Source of the DNA: Nemophila menziesii
Lineage: Eukaryota > Streptophyta > Magnoliopsida > Boraginales > Hydrophyllaceae
Direction: 5' to 3'
DNA length: 64,000 nucleotides
NCBI GenBank assembly: GCA_029959085.1
Contig: JARWIR010000031.1
Coordinates: 5,518,001 to 5,582,000 of the forward strand
Under the pieces are notes generated by a model. The model had not been told where the DNA came from. It made no database searches and was given only the letters and a program-made list of their open reading frames with translations. How positions within the stretch are numbered: position 1 is the first letter of the stretch; every line of letters starts with the position of its first letter. The position numbers and the translations under genes are program-made. Below, in pieces: positions 9,465-21,556 of the stretch.

Positions 9465-12395
9465 GCCTTTTTTCTCCAGATCCTGCTCCAGTTCTAGCTC
9501 TTGTTCTTGTAAATGACCATACACTTGTGGGACGTCACCCTCTAAATGTTGATTTTATATCCTGCTTTGGGAGACGAAAAGTACACTCCAATCTATTGAA
9601 TACCCTAAGTATAGTAGTTTATACAAAATACATAAGATGGGTTTATACCCACCAAGTTATTAGTATATGTTGTTATATCATACCTTGAAAACGATGTCAT
9701 TGAGGATTAAAAAGGGAAATGTTAAATTGGTGGATTTACATGTAATCGGTGGGCATATACCAACCACCTTAAATAATCAGGTTTTCATTTTAAACTCTCA
9801 CATATTAAGTTTAAGTCTTTCTTGGGTTTACAGAGTTCTTAGTTTAGTTTACTATGGGTTTACATAGTGCTTAGTGTTTAGTGTTAGATTTATTGTTGTT
9901 TATTGGTACTTGATCACTGATAATTGTTGGGTTTAAACACTCACAATAAACTTAAAAATCAATATGGTAATAAAAACTATCATAAGATGTCTAACCAATC
10001 ACAAAAAGAAGGATAAACAAATGTATCCTTATACGTGACAATGAAAAAAAGGCATAATTTTGAACATTTGTCTCACAGGCTTAGTAAAAGTCAAAAAATA
10101 TAAAATTGGCCTTGCCCATCTTCCTATATTGGGAATATAGATGATAATTGATACTGAAACATTAACTTAAGAATTAAATATAACAAATACAATACCTAAT
10201 ACAAACAAGTTTGTATATTTCCACTAAATTATGCATACAAGTGGATATCAACCCACTAAATAAAAACATAAATATGGGTATCAACCAGCTAAATAAAAAC
10301 ATAAATGTGGGTATCAACCCAATACTTTAGGTAAAAGTAGCTATACACCCACTAGTTACAAACAACGACAACAATGTAGAATAATCTTCTATCTGTCAAT
10401 ACAACCTTTCTTGTATCCACTAAGTGAATACTCATAAACATTGAAGACTGTTCAATGTTGGTGGGCCCATGGGTGTGATAAAGTAATGATATAAAATCGC
10501 ACACATCTCGAAAACACGATTAACTCACCGCAAGTGTACTGGTTGTTACAAGTAATAATAAGTAAATAATGTTCGTTCCTCAGGGATTTAGGTAGTTATT
10601 TCAATTCGTGTTCAATACTTCTGTAGATGTTTTAAAATCTTTCGATTTAAAAAATAAAACTAATAAGTGTTTGATTTGTTTGATAAATAATATAAATAAT
10701 TATTCAAGGAAGATAACAGTTAAGATTGCAAGTATGCGCCTAATCATATTGACTTAATGGTTCTAGAAATAATTGGTTGTTCTTATTAACCAGGATTCTA
10801 AAGTCTTCCTAACTCATGTAGAGGTCATATTAGAAAGCTCACATACTCATATTCTAAGAGATTAAGACAAACCTTAGCGGCTACTTGGCTATTCAAGACC
10901 TTGGGTTAATTAGAGTACACAAACCGCGTATTCACAAATCAATAATTACAACACCCTTCCACTTTTGGGTGCAAGCTCAATTACATAGTCTAATCAATAT
11001 AATTTTCCCAAAATAAGATAAGTATATCTTTCAAGGTGTATACCAAGTAGATGCAAAACACAATTTATTTTAAAACTCAAAACAACAAATAAAACGGTAA
11101 ACCTAGATTTCTACATAAATAATTCTAAACTAAATAGAAATTAGTGCATAATTGAATCTTTGAATTAAAATCTTAGAAATAAATTAAATACAAAATAATT
11201 ATAATTCTAATTTACCCAAAGAATAGAGATTGGGAGGAGTAGAATTTATCTGGTGAAGCTCCAAACTTGAATCTTCCTTCTCTAGATCCTCATGATCTCT
11301 TTTGTGATGAATTATTGATGAAATATAAGCTCTGGCGGCCAAGGAATGAATTTATAATGTCAACTTTAGTGTATATATAGGTCATTGGCTAGGTTTAAAT
11401 GACCTAACCCATCTCAAAAACGTTTTCCTCCAAGAGGGGACTGATTCGAGTAATGTTTTAACTATTTCGTTACAAACCTGAGTTGAAAAATACCAGTAAC
11501 CATGCGCTCCTAATTCAGAATCCCATATGAATATAAAAGGGATCATCCAATTATTTTTAAATATCACGTGACATCGAAAACAATTCACTATCTAATTTTG
11601 GCCGATAACTGTTTCATATTTATAAAAATAGTTTCTTATCCATGCTTTGACATGTAATATAATATGTGTACCTAAGAGTTTCACATTTAACACATAAGTT
11701 ACGCACAAATAACTCTAAATGTGAAAAATCTCCTAAAGAGGGTAAGAAACGAGAATTTATCAAATAATAGGGAAAACCCCTCATCTAAGCACAATAGGAA
11801 CTTAAAAATATGTCTCAAAATAGGATTTATTTATCACCAAATAAGGGAGACATCAAATGTCTTTCCATGGATTACAATTACTTCTCTAATGACACACGAG
11901 ATAAAATTATGCACGTAGGATAGATATTTCTCGTCAAGATTGATGAATATAAATTACCCGTTCCATCGGCCAACTATATCAAATATTAAAATTAACATGA
12001 AGTTAACACATTCTGAATATATTTATTGGATACACAAGTTTTTTATTGCATAAAACCACAATAGAAACTACCGTTACCTTTTCTATCAAATTGTACTATA
12101 GTCCCTGAAAATTTTGTCACAAACTGAAAGTGGGTATAAAGTCACCACTGCAACGGTAGCGACCTTAGATATCAAATTTCCCTATATATCCCCTGAACGA
12201 TCTATATGGGTTTAAACTACATAAATCAATATACTGTGAATAGGGTGAAAAATACAAAATACCGACTACTAATTTAAACAATACTATCTAACAATTAATA
12301 ATGGTTAACAAAAACAATTTATATGAATTAATATGATAAAAAAAATTGTGTTATTTTAGAAAAATTTCAAGGTTAAAAAACTATTATTCCATGTT
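9465..12395 (+). repeat. S1 module, retrotransposon-like, no intact gene
   Basis: The first 50 bases or so encode PDPAPVLALVLV, a relic of the Pro-Ala-rich part of a P3-type gene; the sequence then joins S proper at about 9508 (compare 33229 in unit 3). From TGTTGGTGGGCC at 10456 it is also shared with the two S' modules next to the MYB segments. That inner part carries GCAAGTGTACTGGTTGTTAC…CTCAGGGATTTAGGTAG, a word pattern I associate with plant LTR retrotransposons, so a solo LTR or LTR-adjacent remnant is possible. Ends of an element could not be proven. Confidence 0.55.
10238..10324 (+). repeat. Local tandem repeat in S1
   Basis: Two to three copies of a roughly 36-bp word (GTATCAACCCACTAAATAAA and following). 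S2 keeps the copies at about 24768-24843; S3 has one fewer at about 33983-34028. Confidence 0.7.
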
Positions 12396-14103
12396 ATTCT
12401 ATAATTTTCAGAAAAAAGAAGCAAAAACTAATAAAATTGCATTAAGAACACCTTATTTAACCCATAAAATAATATTTGTATTGTCTTTGAAAATATTGTT
12501 TCCGCCGATTAAAAACTCCTCTGATAGACAAGTTGTTCTTCTCTTAAAAAATAATAGTTTGTGTATCTGAAAGATATGAATTAAGCCAAAATCGCATCAC
12601 GAAATGAATCACCATAATGCTTTACATGCCAAGAATGAGAAAGTGTGCTTGAAAGTTCAATTTATGAAAGATTGTTTTTGCAACGACCATATATATGATT
12701 TGGTAAATATAGGACAAGTTTAGTATGGAGGGTATTCTCCCTAATTTAGAGTGCATGGTGAAAACTATTAAAATTCATGTTTACCTTTTTCTTTTCTCAT
12801 TGTATCCCCATCTCGTCTTTTTGGGAGATAGTTGACTTATGTTTTTTACCCACCAATATTTATTGTATAGATTTTTTATGGGAAATCAGATCAAACTTTT
12901 TATTAACTTATACATATAAGACTTTCATCCAATATTTAATCATAATCATTAATTATAATAGCAAGACATATGTAAATAGATTAATTAGAAAAGTTACCAC
13001 AATTAATTTTTTATGTTAAATATAAGTTGTATTTCATACACTACTAAAAGTTATATTGAACCATTCAATATAGGATGAAAGACTTATCTTATTTATTAAC
13101 CCAACACACAGAACATAAGCCCAAGCAATCGATGTTGGCAAATAGGCTGGAAAGAAGAGAAAAATTCAATAATATTTACTTTCCATTTAATTACTATGTA
13201 ACTAGTCTACACATCATGGGCCTTATCCATTCTTAGTATTTAAACAAAAATTTACCCTAATAACAAAGAAGCGCCACAGAAAAAGTTAGAAATGCAAAAT
13301 AAAGCCCGCTCATCTCTTTGTGTATATCGAGGTAAAGTTTCCTCTCCATGTACATATATACATTGGTAAAATTAAGTAATATAGTATTATATCTTACTCA
13401 ACTTTTTTTTGCTGTATTTGTTTATATGGTTTAAATAAATTTTTTTTTTTCACATAATAATTAAAAATTGATGTTCTTCTGAGTAATTTTATTGAGTGAT
13501 TTGGATTTGTAAAACTAAGAGTTTTATCAATAGAAAAAAACTTAGATAAAAATGAGTTGTCCTATATACTAAGAGACGTTCTCTTAATCAAGGTATGTGA
13601 TTTATTTTAGTTTCCATGTTGCAAGGGATAAAAAAAATCTTAAACCCAATTACAATATGAGTCCCTATATAATGTGAAAATTAAAATATAGGCCTGCATT
13701 ATTGTTCCTTAGGAAAGAGGTAAAAGAGTTGTGTGTGACATGTAATTTGTCTCTCCTATAAACAATTGAAAAATATAGGATTAGATTTTTTAGTTTTAGC
13801 AGCTAGAAAGTCATGCAATACAATTCAAACAAAAATATTTTGTATTTTTTTATTCATACATATCATGAGTGTTGTTTGATTACAGGAAAGCGATCGTTGG
13901 TCATGACATTTCAAGAAAATGGAACAATTATATAATGAACTTGGTAAGTTTATTAATTTTTTGTTATGCTTCATATGATGCTTAATAACAGATGATCAAC
14001 CCTTAATATTTAACTCATTGTTCTAATGATGGTAAATTTTAGTTTGGTAATAGATGTGTTTAATTTAGATTAAAAGAATAAAAGCAAGTAATGGTGTGGA
14101 TGA
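12396..14103 (+). repeat. Q-R pair without CACTA block (unit 1 end)
   Basis: Q from about 12440 and R from about 13370 are continuous here, giving an empty version of the T1 site (13231-13370). The R small-gene segment runs from about 13470 to 13592 before GTATGTG. A later exon-like segment follows an AG at about 13887. Nothing intact is seen. Confidence 0.7.
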
Positions 14104-15086
14104 TAAAATATTATTTGTACACAATTGAACATTGAACACACGATTAATAAAAGTTATGTAGACCAATAGTGAATACACAAATAAAGAGTGTGTTATTGGG
14201 TGTAAAGAATAACCATTTTAATATGTCATTGAATTAATTTTGCACCGATATGGCGGTACTTAATTATTCCTCTTGAATATTTTAACCACTTTATATGTGC
14301 GGCGTATAATTCACCTAGATCTTTGAGTTTTGTAGCTCGAAAAGGAAAGATCGTGTGATTAAAGCCTTTGCCGGGGTAATTCATCGCCTTTAATTTCATT
14401 TCTTTCATGCACAAAATATATTTTACATACTTTTTTGCATTTTTCTGTGTTGAATAATGAATTGTTTGTAGAAATTTAATTCTACTTTTTTGTGATCTCA
14501 TACCCTTCAAATTGGTGAAATTGTTGTTAATTTACTACAATGAATTGGTATAAAGCTGTAAAACCTCCATGTGCAAAAATCCCCAAAATTGGCAGAGATA
14601 GACTATGTGTTTCTTGACTCACAGTACACGCGCCATGAGTCATAAAAGTTGACCAAAAAGCTAAAGGTGTTCAATTTTCAAAAACTACCACTTTTATTGG
14701 GACATAGCACTTTCCATTACTTAGAGGTCAAATCAACAATGTAAGATATGCACACATGCACAAAGTTTTATCCAGTTTTTTAATTAGTTTGTTGTTTAAA
14801 ATTATTTGTACCACATTGTGGGATTGTGACGATAATTTATGGGTTTCCGAATGTGATTGATTATATAGACACAGACAAAGGAATTAGCAAAGTCAAACAC
14901 AAGAGTTGACTCTATTATTTGTTATTAACTGTAATTAGTTATACTTGATGATTGTACAGCTGTTAAGCTACTTAGAGGTATAATATATACACATACATGT
15001 TAGTACTTCTCTATATACTACATGTCTCTTGTAATCAGAATCATTTTAAGATAATTAATTTATTGATTGATTTAATTTGAATGCAG
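14104..15086 (+). other. 5' flank of P2
   Basis: Same content as 1-984: R tail, then P-specific 5' sequence. No independent gene. TATA-like text (GTATAATATATACACATACA) lies about 90 bp upstream of the coding exon in P1, P2 and P4, but a splice acceptor just before that exon makes its role as core promoter doubtful. Confidence 0.45.
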
Positions 15087-15875
15087 GTAAAAGGAGCTAA
15101 GTTTGTACAAGAGTCCAAAAAAAGAGAAGAGAGGGAACACAGTGACATGTCAATGATGTCATCACAAACTGAGCTCACAAAGGATGTAACGGCTCCTCCT
15201 CTTCCACCTGTCAAGTCTCAGAATGTTCTTCCATCATTTGAGGTTTCTGTAAGATCAGATGAAGGAATCAATCTTGTGGTGGATCTTAATTCAAAGCCAT
15301 TAGATTTATCAAATCAACTCAAAAACGGAGTATGTGTGTGCAACACGTTCTGGAAAGGGAATCTTAAATGCTTTTGTAAAGAACAGCAGATTCTTTCTCC
15401 AACTGCTAACAAATCTGAGAAAAAAAACTACTTTTCTCAAGTAAGTCATTACTTTTCCTTACTTCTCTTTAAGGGTTTCTGTGTAAAATGGAGCGTTTAG
15501 GGTAATTTTTCTTTCCCAGTAAATAATTTTATTAATTGTTAAATTGTGGTTCAATTGTAATCAACTTTTTTGATTTTTTTTTTTATTTTTCAATTTTGCA
15601 GCAAACGAGTAAAAAAGACTGTGTCAGCTAAATTAAGACGAGGTAGTAAGCGAAAAAGAGAGGATTCTGCAGAGTGTGAGAGTGAGAAGAGGATTTTGAG
15701 ACAAAGAAAGACTAGTGAAAAAGGTCCTGTAGTCTTCAAGGTTTGTGCACTTTTTTTTGTCACAATAAAACACTATTACACTTTTTTTTTTGCGAAGTAA
15801 TTTTCTCGGTTTATATAATAATGGTTGTTCATTTTACTTTTGGCAGTGAGGAGTTGGAAGAAACCTGGAGTTTAG
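15087..15875 (+). CDS. P2: best-preserved RSDEGINLVVDLNS-family gene (unrecognised)
   Basis: Exon 15087-15440 follows …AATGCAG and is open throughout; an upstream exon must exist if translation enters at VKGAKFVQESKK, otherwise the start is ATG 15147. It encodes polar sequence, a short Pro run, RSDEGINLVVDLNSKPLDLS, GVCVC, then a Lys-rich end, with donor CAA|GTAAGT. A mini-exon near 15472-15499 is suggested by comparison with P3. Exon 15602-15740 is strongly basic (KLRRGSKRKRE, then RILRQRK), fitting a nuclear localisation signal. Terminal exon 15847-15875 gives RSWKEPGV stop. The frame across the middle introns depends on the mini-exon, which I could not fix, so intactness is unproven. Likely a small nuclear protein; function unknown. 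Confidence 0.5.
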
Positions 15876-15984
15876 GAAGATATATAAGTATATATATATA
15901 TACACATTTGGGGTTGGTGGATGAAATTTTGTTGGGGGCACAAAGGTTTTTGTTCTTATTTTTGCTAATACTGTATGGTTGAAT

Positions 15985-17155
15985 GTTTAAATTGTTTTCC
16001 TTTTTTTGTTCCCGTTAAGAGGTGTATACCCTTTTTCTGCAAACTCTAGGGTTAAATGTTTGAATTGTTTACTGGGGCATTTCTGAACATCTCAGAAAAC
16101 TCAGGCTTAGGATATATTTGCAAATGAATGTTTAGCAAGTATTGTTTTTTTATCCCCTTCATCTTGTATATCTGTTGTGTGTTTGGATCGAGAGGGAAAG
16201 GGGAGAATGATTAAAGTATCTTATTCCTTGCTTGGCACCACAATTTACCTCAATCAATCTTGATTATTCTATCTTAGTTCGCTTTGTTCTTACCACAACT
16301 CACCGTTAAAACCTTCTCGTTTCCTTTGCTCTTGCCACAACTCACAGTAAAAACCATTTTTTTTTCTTTTGCCTAAGAACACCATATTTAACCCATAAAA
16401 TAAATATTTGGTTATTGTCTTTGAAAATATTACTTCCGCCGATTAAAGTCTCCTATGATAGACAAGTTGTTCTTCTCTTAAAAAATAATAGTTTGTGTAT
16501 ACGAAAGATATGAAGCAAGCCAAACTCACATAAGGAACTTAATCACCATAATGCATACCTGCCAAGAATGAGAAAGAGTGCTTGAAAGTTCAATTCATGA
16601 AAGATTGGTTTTGCAACGAATGTATAAATGATTTTGTAATTTCAGAACAAATTTTGTATGGAGGGTATGCTCTCTAATTTAGAGTGTATAGTGAAAAATA
16701 TTAAAATTCATGTTTACTGTATTCGTTTCTCATTGTATCCTCATCTCGTCTTTTTGGGAGATAGTATACTTATATTTTTTACCCACCTAGATTTATTGTA
16801 TAGATTTTTTGTGGGAAAGTAGCTCAACCTTTTTATTAACTTAAGTATATAATACTTTCATCCAATATTTGATGATCCAATATTTAATTATAATCGTTAA
16901 TTATAATAACAAGATATGTGTCAATAGATTAATTGAAAAAGTTACCACAATTAGTTTTTTTATGTTAAATATAAGGTATATTTCATAAATTACTAAAAGT
17001 TATAATGGACCATTCAATATAGGATGAAAGAATTTTCCTATTTATTAACCAGATATAGAACGTAAGCCAAGTAACCTTATTGGAAAATAGGCCTTATCCA
17101 TTCTTACGTCCCATTATATTACTATGTAACTAGTCTACACAGCATGGGCCTTATC
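15985..17155 (+). repeat. P 3' region plus Q module (unit 2)
   Basis: Counterpart of 1480-2655 with only scattered substitutions. No gene seen. Confidence 0.7.
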
Positions 17156-17299
17156 CATTCTTAGGTTTTAAACAAAAATTTACCCTAATAACAAAGACGC
17201 CGCCGGCAGACAAAGTTAGAACTGCAAAATAAAACCCGCTCCTCTCTTTCTGTATATCGAGGTAAAGTTTCCTCTCCATGTACATATACATTGGTAAAA
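17156..17299 (+). repeat. Left direct repeat bounding T2
   Basis: Counterpart of 2656-2799; partner is 22958-23096. Confidence 0.8.
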
Positions 17300-17304
17300 C
17301 CCAT

Positions 17305-19755
17305 ATGAAGAACAAGTGGACTAACACGTCTTTCACCGAGTTGCTTGATCTTCTATGCCGTGTGTTTCCCAAACCTCATACCTTGCCCGAGTCATACGAG
17401 GAGTGCAACAAAAAGTTAAAAAGTTTAGGTATGGGGTACAATACCATCGATGTTTGCATGAGCGATTGTGCTTTATTTTACAAGGAGAATGACTCCCTCG
17501 ATAAGTGTCCAGTATGTGGTGAATCCAGATGGGACCCAAAGAAGGGTCAGAAAGTAGCGCATAAGAAACTCCGATATTTCCCAATTGCCTCAAGGTTGCA
17601 GTGACTTTATGCTTCGAGACACACTGCCGAAAATATGATTTGGCACCATACAGGGAAGAGTGCAGATCTAGATGTGTTGCGTCATCCAGTTGATGGCGAT
17701 AGTTGGAAGAGATTTGTTCAGTTACATCCTGAGTTTGCTAGTGAACCTCGGAATTTGTTCTTGGATTTGGGTATCGATGGTTTTTGTCCTTTCTCTATGC
17801 AGAACAACTCGTACAGCATGTGGTCGGTTATATTGACCGTCTACAAACTACCACTGTGGGAGTGTATGAAGGAGACGACATTGCGAGAAAAATGTGTTTG
17901 ATAGTTTGCTTGGTACAGTTATAGGTCATGATGGGAAATTTAACAAAGATAACGTGAAAGCAAGAAGGGATTTTCAGGATATGAACATCAGGAAAGATTT
18001 GTGGTTGACATCAAGAGACGGTAAACCGATACTGAAACGAGCAAAGTATACATTGTCAACGGAAAAGCGGAATATATTACTTGACTGGTTGAAGGCACAG
18101 AAGTTTCGCGATGGTTTCACATCTAGTTTGAGAAATAATGTTCAAAGTGATACGGGAAAGATTATCGGAATGAAATCTCACGACTGTCACGTGATGATGC
18201 AATTGCTTTTCGTGGCTAGTATCCCAGGGCTTATCGAAGACAAAGTGATTAGTGGTGCGATTATTGGGTTAGCTAACGTGTTTAGAGTCGTTTGTTATAA
18301 AAATCTCAGCAGGAAAGAGTTAGAATCGGGTAAGGCGAAAGTGGTTGAAGTTATGTGTAGACTGAAAATAATTTTGCCTCCCGCGTTTTCCGATATAATG
18401 ATCCACCTAGTTATACACTTATACGACAAAGCTTTGTTAGGGGGACCGGTTCAAATGCGTTGGATTTACCCGTTTGAGCGGTATCTAAAGGAGTTAAAGG
18501 AGTACATACTAAATCCGGCTAGGCCGGAGGGTTTAATCGCCAAGGGGTGCGTCGTAGAGGAGACTTTGACTTTCATATCGCGTTATCTTCAAGAAGAAAA
18601 AACAAAGTTCAATGAACTGGGTAGATATACCGAGACTGAAGTTCAACCTAAAGAGTTATCCGTATTAAAGAGTCAGTGTGCTCCACTTGTTAAAAACGAG
18701 TATGGTGTTTTGCAATACATTAAGAAGGAGCAAATCAACTGGTACATCCTACTTAATTACGACGAAATCCAGCATTTGACGACGTAAGTTGATCATTTTA
18801 TTTATTATTTCTTTAATTCTGTTTGAAAAACGTATTGAATTTACTCTTTAAATGTGTAGGGAACACAAAGCCACGCTATCGGGCCCTGAAGATGATAAAA
18901 CTAGGAAACACCGACAAAATTTTCGAGATTGTTATTTGCATAAGGTATACATTCATTCAAATACCAATTTAGGTCTCAATATTTGGCAATGTTGTTATTT
19001 TTTTTTTGTTTGTAGGTTTAAGATATGGAAAAAGACGGCGGTGCATTTGCTACTAGCGAGATGATTTCATTGGCTAGTAAGTCTCATGGTGTAGTTTATA
19101 AGTACGATTCATGTGTTGTGAACGGTGTCAAATGGGTTACTCGTGAAAAGGGGAAAAAAGGGTGAGTCAATATTACAAGGTATGCACAGTGTACGATGAT
19201 AAACCATATTACGGTGAATTAGTCAACATTGTAGAGGTAACATTTGATGGTGGTTGTTCAGTTGTGCTATTCGAGTGTAATTGGTATAACACGAGTACTG
19301 CGAGGACAGAGAATGGGGTAACCATTATTAATACATCTACTTTTTTGTTTGGAGAGACGAGTCATACATCTTAGCCACACAAGCGAAAAAAAGTATATTA
19401 TATTGATGAGATTAATTCAAGGATATCACAAAAAGGGTGGAAAGTTGTTTGGGAAATCAATGATAGACATGGATGGAGTCCCGAGTTATGGGGTGCCGAA
19501 TCACTACCTACTGAAAACGAGAGTGTCACGATCCCTTTAGTGAACACCGAGACGGTTTACTCACAATTACATTTGACAACTGGTGAGGAGATCCCATTTG
19601 ACCCTTCTCTTTTACACATAGATTTAATTATTGATGAAGAGGATGAGCCATTTGATGACACGATGGACGAGTATGCCGGCGATGAAGAAGAGGAACCGAT
19701 CTACGTTGATAGTGATGAGGAAGTTGTTGACACGAGTGGTTACTATGCACACTGA
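17305..19755 (+). pseudogene. T2 TNP2-like transposase, multiply broken
   Basis: Same domains as the T1 copy. Private lesion: CAG-CGA has become CAG-TGA at 17602, stopping the Transposase_21 part after FPIASRLQ. The 568-bp deletion junction CATTGC is at 17879-17884. The DUF4218 part ends at the donor at 18783, then exons 18860-18944 and from 19016. Shared frameshifts lie before VCTVYDD and at about 19355; a seventh A at about 19386 adds a private one. The acidic C-terminal stretch (from about 19540) is free of the TAG seen in T1 and ends at 19755. Confidence 0.85.
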
Positions 19756-19954
19756 TTTGAGGAATTTTTTATGATTACGTGTTTTTTATTTGTTTGGATT
19801 TTGATTACGTGTTTTTCATTCTTTTGATTTTGATTACGTGTTTTTGATTGTTTAGAATTTTATTATTTTTTGTAATTGTTTGAAATTGTATTACGTTAAG
19901 CTTATTGTGTGTTTGAAATTATAATTGTTCATTTTCCATTTTCTTAAAAACAAA

Positions 19955-20285
19955 GGTTATTCGCGACTACATGTGTATGAACTAGTCGCGAATGCTTTGT
20001 GTAATTTGCGACTAGTTTATACGCATAAACTAGTCGGCAAAAATAAGCAAATCTTTAGCGACTACAAAGTAGTCGCTAATCACAAAATAAATATCCACTA
20101 AATGTTGGCGCTCCACTTTCCCGCCCATCGAAAAGACACGCATTAACTTCTTGCATTTCGCGACTACTTTGTAGTCGGGAAAAACCAATTAGGTCAGTCA
20201 AATTAACAACACGTGGAGGTCATCACCTCCTTTACCGACTACTTCCTAACCTTTAGCGACTACCGCGTGTAGTCGCAAATGAGAG
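19955..20285 (+). repeat. T2 palindrome cluster
   Basis: The same CGACTA-core hairpins as at 5455-5775, all five pairs retained, plus the CACGTGGAGGTCATCACCTC segment missing from T1. Confidence 0.7.
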
Positions 20286-21556
20286 CGTCCTATATGTATA
20301 TGCGAGACATAAGAGATTCATTATTTCCTCATACAAAACCCAAAAATCTGAGCTCTCTCTGCAAATCCGCCATTCCAAGCTCCAATAAAAGCTAAAAACA
20401 CACTCAAATTATCACATAAGGTAATAAAATCATTCTTTTATCAACTTATTCCAATATATTCCTAAGATTTCATTAAAATTTCTTTTTTTTGCTAACCTAT
20501 TTTTTTTCTTTTGTGTATAAATCCGATTGATGTTGGCATGGCATCCACACCAAAATAGATTCAATTTCAGCAAATAAGGTAAGTTTTTCAACAATCTTTT
20601 GTTTTTTGAATTTTTATGTTTTTTTTCTTTGATTATTTGATGTTTATGTGAATTCCGAATATAATTGGTAGTTTTAGGATATTATAAATGATATTTTTAA
20701 CACAAAATAGATGCTAAAATGCTTAAAAAATGTATTTGATTAATTGTAATGATTTTTTTCCATTTATTTGGTGATGATTATGAAATTAGAGATTAATAGG
20801 TGTTATTAGAGTGTGTTTTAGGTTAGTTTAGATTGATTTTGATGCTTGATAATGAAAAATTAATGGTATAATTTTAGGGTTTTATTAAGGGTTTTTTTAG
20901 GATTTTAAGAAAATAAAAATTAATAATATGAAAATAAAAATTGCATCTAATTTGAGTTTTTGTGGCCTAAAAGTGTTTAAATAAAAATATATCAAATTGA
21001 AATTTAAAAAAAATTAAAACACCATCTTGGAATTAATTAGGAATTTTTATGATATTAAAAGGACTAATAAACAAATTACTTAAATTTTTTAAATTAATAT
21101 ATTGGGACTAAAATGCAATTTTACATGAAAAATTAAATATAACAAAAATGAATTAAAATGGATTTTTAAAAGTAAATGAAAATAAACAAATTTGTATATT
21201 TAAAAAAATGAATACTTTGAAAAAAATAACAATTTATCAAAAAAGTTTACAAATAGTAAAAGGACCAATTTGTAAATTCAACAAATAGTTAAAAACAAAA
21301 TTATATTTTTTTTATTCATTACTGTATGACTAATATAATTTTTGTGTGTAATACAGATTGTATTTGGTTGGATTATTGGATGTATTATTTTAATGTTAGA
21401 GTTATCTAATTTATTTCGTTTATTTTATTTGTTATTGTAATATTTATTTTGTATTTAAATTATATTTAATTTATATTTCATTTGTAATAATTTGGTTATG
21501 TAATAAAATAGAATTAATTATTATTTATCTCTTTTAAATAAATTGCAAAATATTAG
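20286..21556 (+). other. Leader and introns of TNPA-like gene (T2)
   Basis: AT-rich and nearly identical to 5776-7045. No coding frame. Confidence 0.5.

Larger units (their letters stand above)
1..14103 (+). repeat. Array unit 1 (P1-Q-T1-R-S1-Q-R)
   Basis: First unit of the tandem array. Its opening words (TAAAATATTATTTGTACACA) recur at 14104, 28538 and 37799, each time directly after an R module. The unit holds the P1 pseudogene, a CACTA-derived block flanked by about 140-bp direct repeats, an S module, and a second Q-R pair without the CACTA block. Its left edge is cut by the window, so the R module that should precede it is only seen as the last 140 bases or so. Compared with unit 2 it has lost 416 bp inside P and carries a longer TA microsatellite. 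Confidence 0.85.

Noticed and set aside
11382..11588. Reverse-strand frame in S1, repeated at 35083
   Set aside because: Broken in S2 and S' modules and without a motif I recognise; most likely chance within an LTR-like repeat.
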